A DNA stretch of 64,000 nucleotides from an uncultured Clostridia bacterium. GTDB lineage: Bacteria > Bacillota > Clostridia > UBA1381. Below are positions 62,253-64,000 of the stretch, piece after piece. The stretch lies in NCBI GenBank assembly GCA_934489015.1, contig CAKSSN010000005.1, forward strand, positions 1 to 64,000, read 5' to 3'. How positions within the stretch are numbered: the stretch's first letter is position 1; each line of letters opens with the position of its first letter. Position numbers and translations under genes: made by a program. Under the pieces are notes generated by a model. That model was not told the DNA's origin. It did no database searches and worked only from the letters and a program-made list of their open reading frames with translations.

Positions 62253-62696
62253 ATGGACAGAGAAACACTTAAATTAATGAACAACATTAACAGAGCGATT
62301 ATAAAATGCAGAGGTATTTATTCCGCGTGGTCAGTCGCGCACGGAATAAGCTATCATGAAATGCTTGTGCTTTATACAATAAGGGAATACGGCTTTTGCA
62401 CGCAAAAGCAGATATGCGACAGCTATATACTTCCGAAGCAGACAATTCACAATGTAATTTCATCTATGCGCGATAGCGGAATATTGGCATATGATGAAAA
62501 GAGCAGCAGGAACCGTCAAAAAGCTTTTGTTCTGACTGAAAAGGGCAGGCAATATGCGGCGGAGTTTCTGAAATCTCTTGACGCGGTTGAGGAGCGCGCT
62601 CTGGAGCTTTTGGGAAAAGAAAAGCTGAAGCAATTGACAAATCTGCTTTTTGAATTTGACTCGGCGCTTAATGCGGCGGCGGAAGAAATGAGGTAA
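62253..62696 (+). CDS. MarR-family transcriptional regulator
   Basis: 147 residues. The winged helix is visible as QKQICDSYILPKQTIHNVISSMRDSGILAYDEKSSRNRQ, with the acidic-basic wing and FVLTEKGRQYA behind. N- and C-terminal helices form the dimer. ATG 62253 is chosen because CAGGAG stands at proper distance; ATG 62232 has no site in front. MarR proteins commonly repress a neighbouring exporter, and the next gene is a broken MATE exporter, so the regulator may have lost its target here. Confidence 0.9.
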   Translation: MDRETLKLMNNINRAIIKCRGIYSAWSVAHGISYHEMLVLYTIREYGFCTQKQICDSYILPKQTIHNVISSMRDSGILAYDEKSSRNRQKAFVLTEKGRQYAAEFLKSLDAVEERALELLGKEKLKQLTNLLFEFDSALNAAAEEMR

Positions 62697-62702
62697 ATTG
62701 TA

Positions 62703-63631
62703 ATGGAACAGACAGATATATTTAAATCCGAAAAAATCAGTAAATAATGCTTCGTCTTGCTCCGCCGGTTATGCTTGCGCAGCTTATTCAGGCGCTTTAC
62801 AATATTGTTGACAGTCTTTTTGTCGGAAGGTATTCCTCTTCGGGTCTGACGGCTCTTTCTATTATTTATCCCATTCAGCTTTTGATGATTGCCTTTGCAG
62901 TTGGAACGGGCGTTGGAATTAATACCGTTATGGCATCAAAGCTCGGCACGGGCGACCGCAGGGAAGCGAATGAATATGCAGGTGTCGGCACTCCGCTTGC
63001 GGTTGTGCTTTGGATTTTATTTTCCGTCATCTTCTTTTTCATCATGCCCTTTTATGCACGGATGTCAACATAGTCCGAAAAAGTAATCCGCGATGTTATA
63101 GTATACAGCAGAATTGTTTGCGTGTTTAGCTTCGGTTTGTTTCTCGAAAGCGTATGGACTAAGATTTTGCAGTCAAACGGCAATATGAAAACGCCTATGT
63201 TTGCGCAGATTATCGGCGCTGTAACAAATATTGTTCTCGACCCGATTTTGATATTCGGCTTGTTCGGGCTGCCTGAGATGGGAATTGCCGGAGGTGCCGC
63301 CGCGATTGTTGCCGGGCAGATTGTAGCGGCGCTGGTTGTTATGAAAAAAGGCTTTCACAAATCACCGCAGCCGGACGTTTATCCCCATCATATTGCAGAG
63401 ATTTTTCGGCTCGGCGTGCCGAATATATTGATGCAGTCGGCATATACCTTTTACATATTGGGGCTTAATCTGATACTGGCATCTTTCAGCGATCAGGCCG
63501 TTACGGCTCTTGGACTTTATTATAAATGGCAGACATTCTTTTTTATTCCGCTCGGAGCTATGCAGACCTGCATTGTTCCGATTATAAGCTATAATTATGC
63601 TGCGAGAAATATCGGGCGCTGCCGCGTATGA
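62703..63631 (+). pseudogene. MATE-family efflux transporter, broken
   Basis: It starts MEQTDIFKSEKISK at ATG 62703 and then hits a stop. The homologous continuation MLRLAPPVMLAQLIQALYNI is in another frame from 62747, consistent with one lost base in the A-rich stretch before it. That frame has an in-frame TAG at 63071-63073 (after FYARMST), then continues SEKVIRDVIVYSRIV and a MATE core to IVPIISYNYAARNIG, where it ends abruptly at 63631 inside a cytidylate-kinase-like sequence. Only about 310 of the usual 450 residues remain, and the last third is deleted. Three lesions make a real pseudogene likely, but sequencing error at low coverage could explain the two small ones. Confidence 0.85.
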
Positions 63632-64000
63632 AAGCGGACTTGACAGAGAGTTTATTTCGGATATTCATAAAAATGCACCCGATGCACTGCGCGAGCTGTA
63701 TTTGAGCTCTCAGGCTGTTCGGCACGCTATTGAGGCGCAGGATCATATTATCCGCAAAATTGCCGATGACGGTTCGTGTGTTATTGTGGGCAGAGCTGCC
63801 GATTATGTGCTTAAGGACTATAAAAATGTAATCCGTGTGTTTGTGCACGCGCCGCTTGAATACCGCATTGGGAGAATTGGCGAGGTTACGGTGATACTCC
63901 GCGCGAAGCAAAGCGCAACATCATCCGCTCCGATAAAGCAATAGCGTCTTACTATAGGCATGTTTCGGGGAAACGCTGGGGCGATGAGGATAATTATGAG
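63597..64000 (+). pseudogene. Cytidylate-kinase-like protein, 5'-truncated and frameshifted (runs off the window)
   Basis: From about 63620 the sequence reads YESGLDREFI, CVIVGRAADYVLKDYKNVIRVFVHAPLEYRI, typical of the cytidylate-kinase-like family (Cytidylate_kin2) of Clostridia. The N-terminal P-loop part is missing, replaced by the end of the MATE gene. Near 63885 one base is lost: GRIGEV continues in another frame as GYGDTPREAKRNIIRSDKAI, ASYYRHVSGKRWGDEDNYE to the window edge. The function of intact members is unclear; a nucleotide-kinase fold with unknown substrate. Confidence 0.8.

Noticed and set aside
1..64000. CRISPR arrays, rRNA, complete insertion sequences or prophage structural genes
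   Set aside because: No spaced direct-repeat array, rRNA-like segment, transposase or phage structural gene was seen; mobile signals are limited to RHS pieces and the MITE-like repeat.

Overview
The window reads as a Gram-positive anaerobe of the class Clostridia. Supporting signs are strong AGGAGG-type ribosome binding sites, TTGACA-17-TATAAT promoters, several surface proteins with S-layer homology (SLH) domains, a DivIVA-like protein, an Asp23/YloV pair, LplABC/YesMN-type sugar uptake genes, and a housekeeping block DUF512-der-plsY-gpsA-asp23-yloV-recG. The many SLH-anchored carbohydrate-active proteins recall gut pectin degraders such as Monoglobus; that comparison is only an impression.

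Region 1 (1-9230) is accessory DNA, visibly more AT-rich than the rest. It holds the 3' end of an RHS polymorphic-toxin gene with two small genes behind it, an RHS remnant running in frame into a WG-repeat protein, a lysine riboswitch with terminator driving an NhaC-family (LysW-like) transporter, and a two-gene operon of unknown function (5945-9011): a multi-hydrophobic-segment protein and a tail-anchored coiled-coil protein.

Region 2 (9238-20530) is mostly core. It has a Gfo/Idh/MocA oxidoreductase of the GH109 type, rpsF-ssb-rpsR behind a leader that fits the S6:S18 autoregulatory motif, and on the minus strand the seven-gene recG...DUF512 operon.

Region 3 (20540-29280) begins with a promoter whose start point falls in a (CATA)8 microsatellite. 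It drives a membrane diguanylate cyclase, a GGDEF(degenerate)-EAL phosphodiesterase and a DivIVA-like coiled-coil protein. A MITE-like repeat follows, then a divergent pair: a GH88 unsaturated glucuronyl hydrolase and a membrane-bound AraC regulator, with direct repeats between them. A GNAT acetyltransferase closes the region.

Region 4 (29315-36292, minus strand) has mnmA with an OmpR-type two-component system, then a YesN-YesM two-component system with a DUF4886 esterase-like gene.

Region 5 (36425-62056, plus strand) is a 25-kb polysaccharide-utilisation gene train: LplB and YtcP permeases, large secreted beta-propeller-like, SLH and beta-helix proteins, the cognate lipoprotein LplA, and then, after a strong hairpin, four proteins without signal peptides (GH28-like, SGNH esterase, heparinase II/III-like, serine beta-lactamase-like). 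The inferred logic is capture and cleavage at the S-layer, import by LplABC, and intracellular trimming with help from GH88. YesMN and the AraC protein are the likely regulators. The substrate is probably a uronic-acid-containing, esterified glycan.

Region 6 (62081-64000) has an intact MarR regulator followed by a broken MATE exporter and a broken cytidylate-kinase-like gene. These carry a frameshift, a stop codon, a deletion junction and a second frameshift within 1.3 kb.
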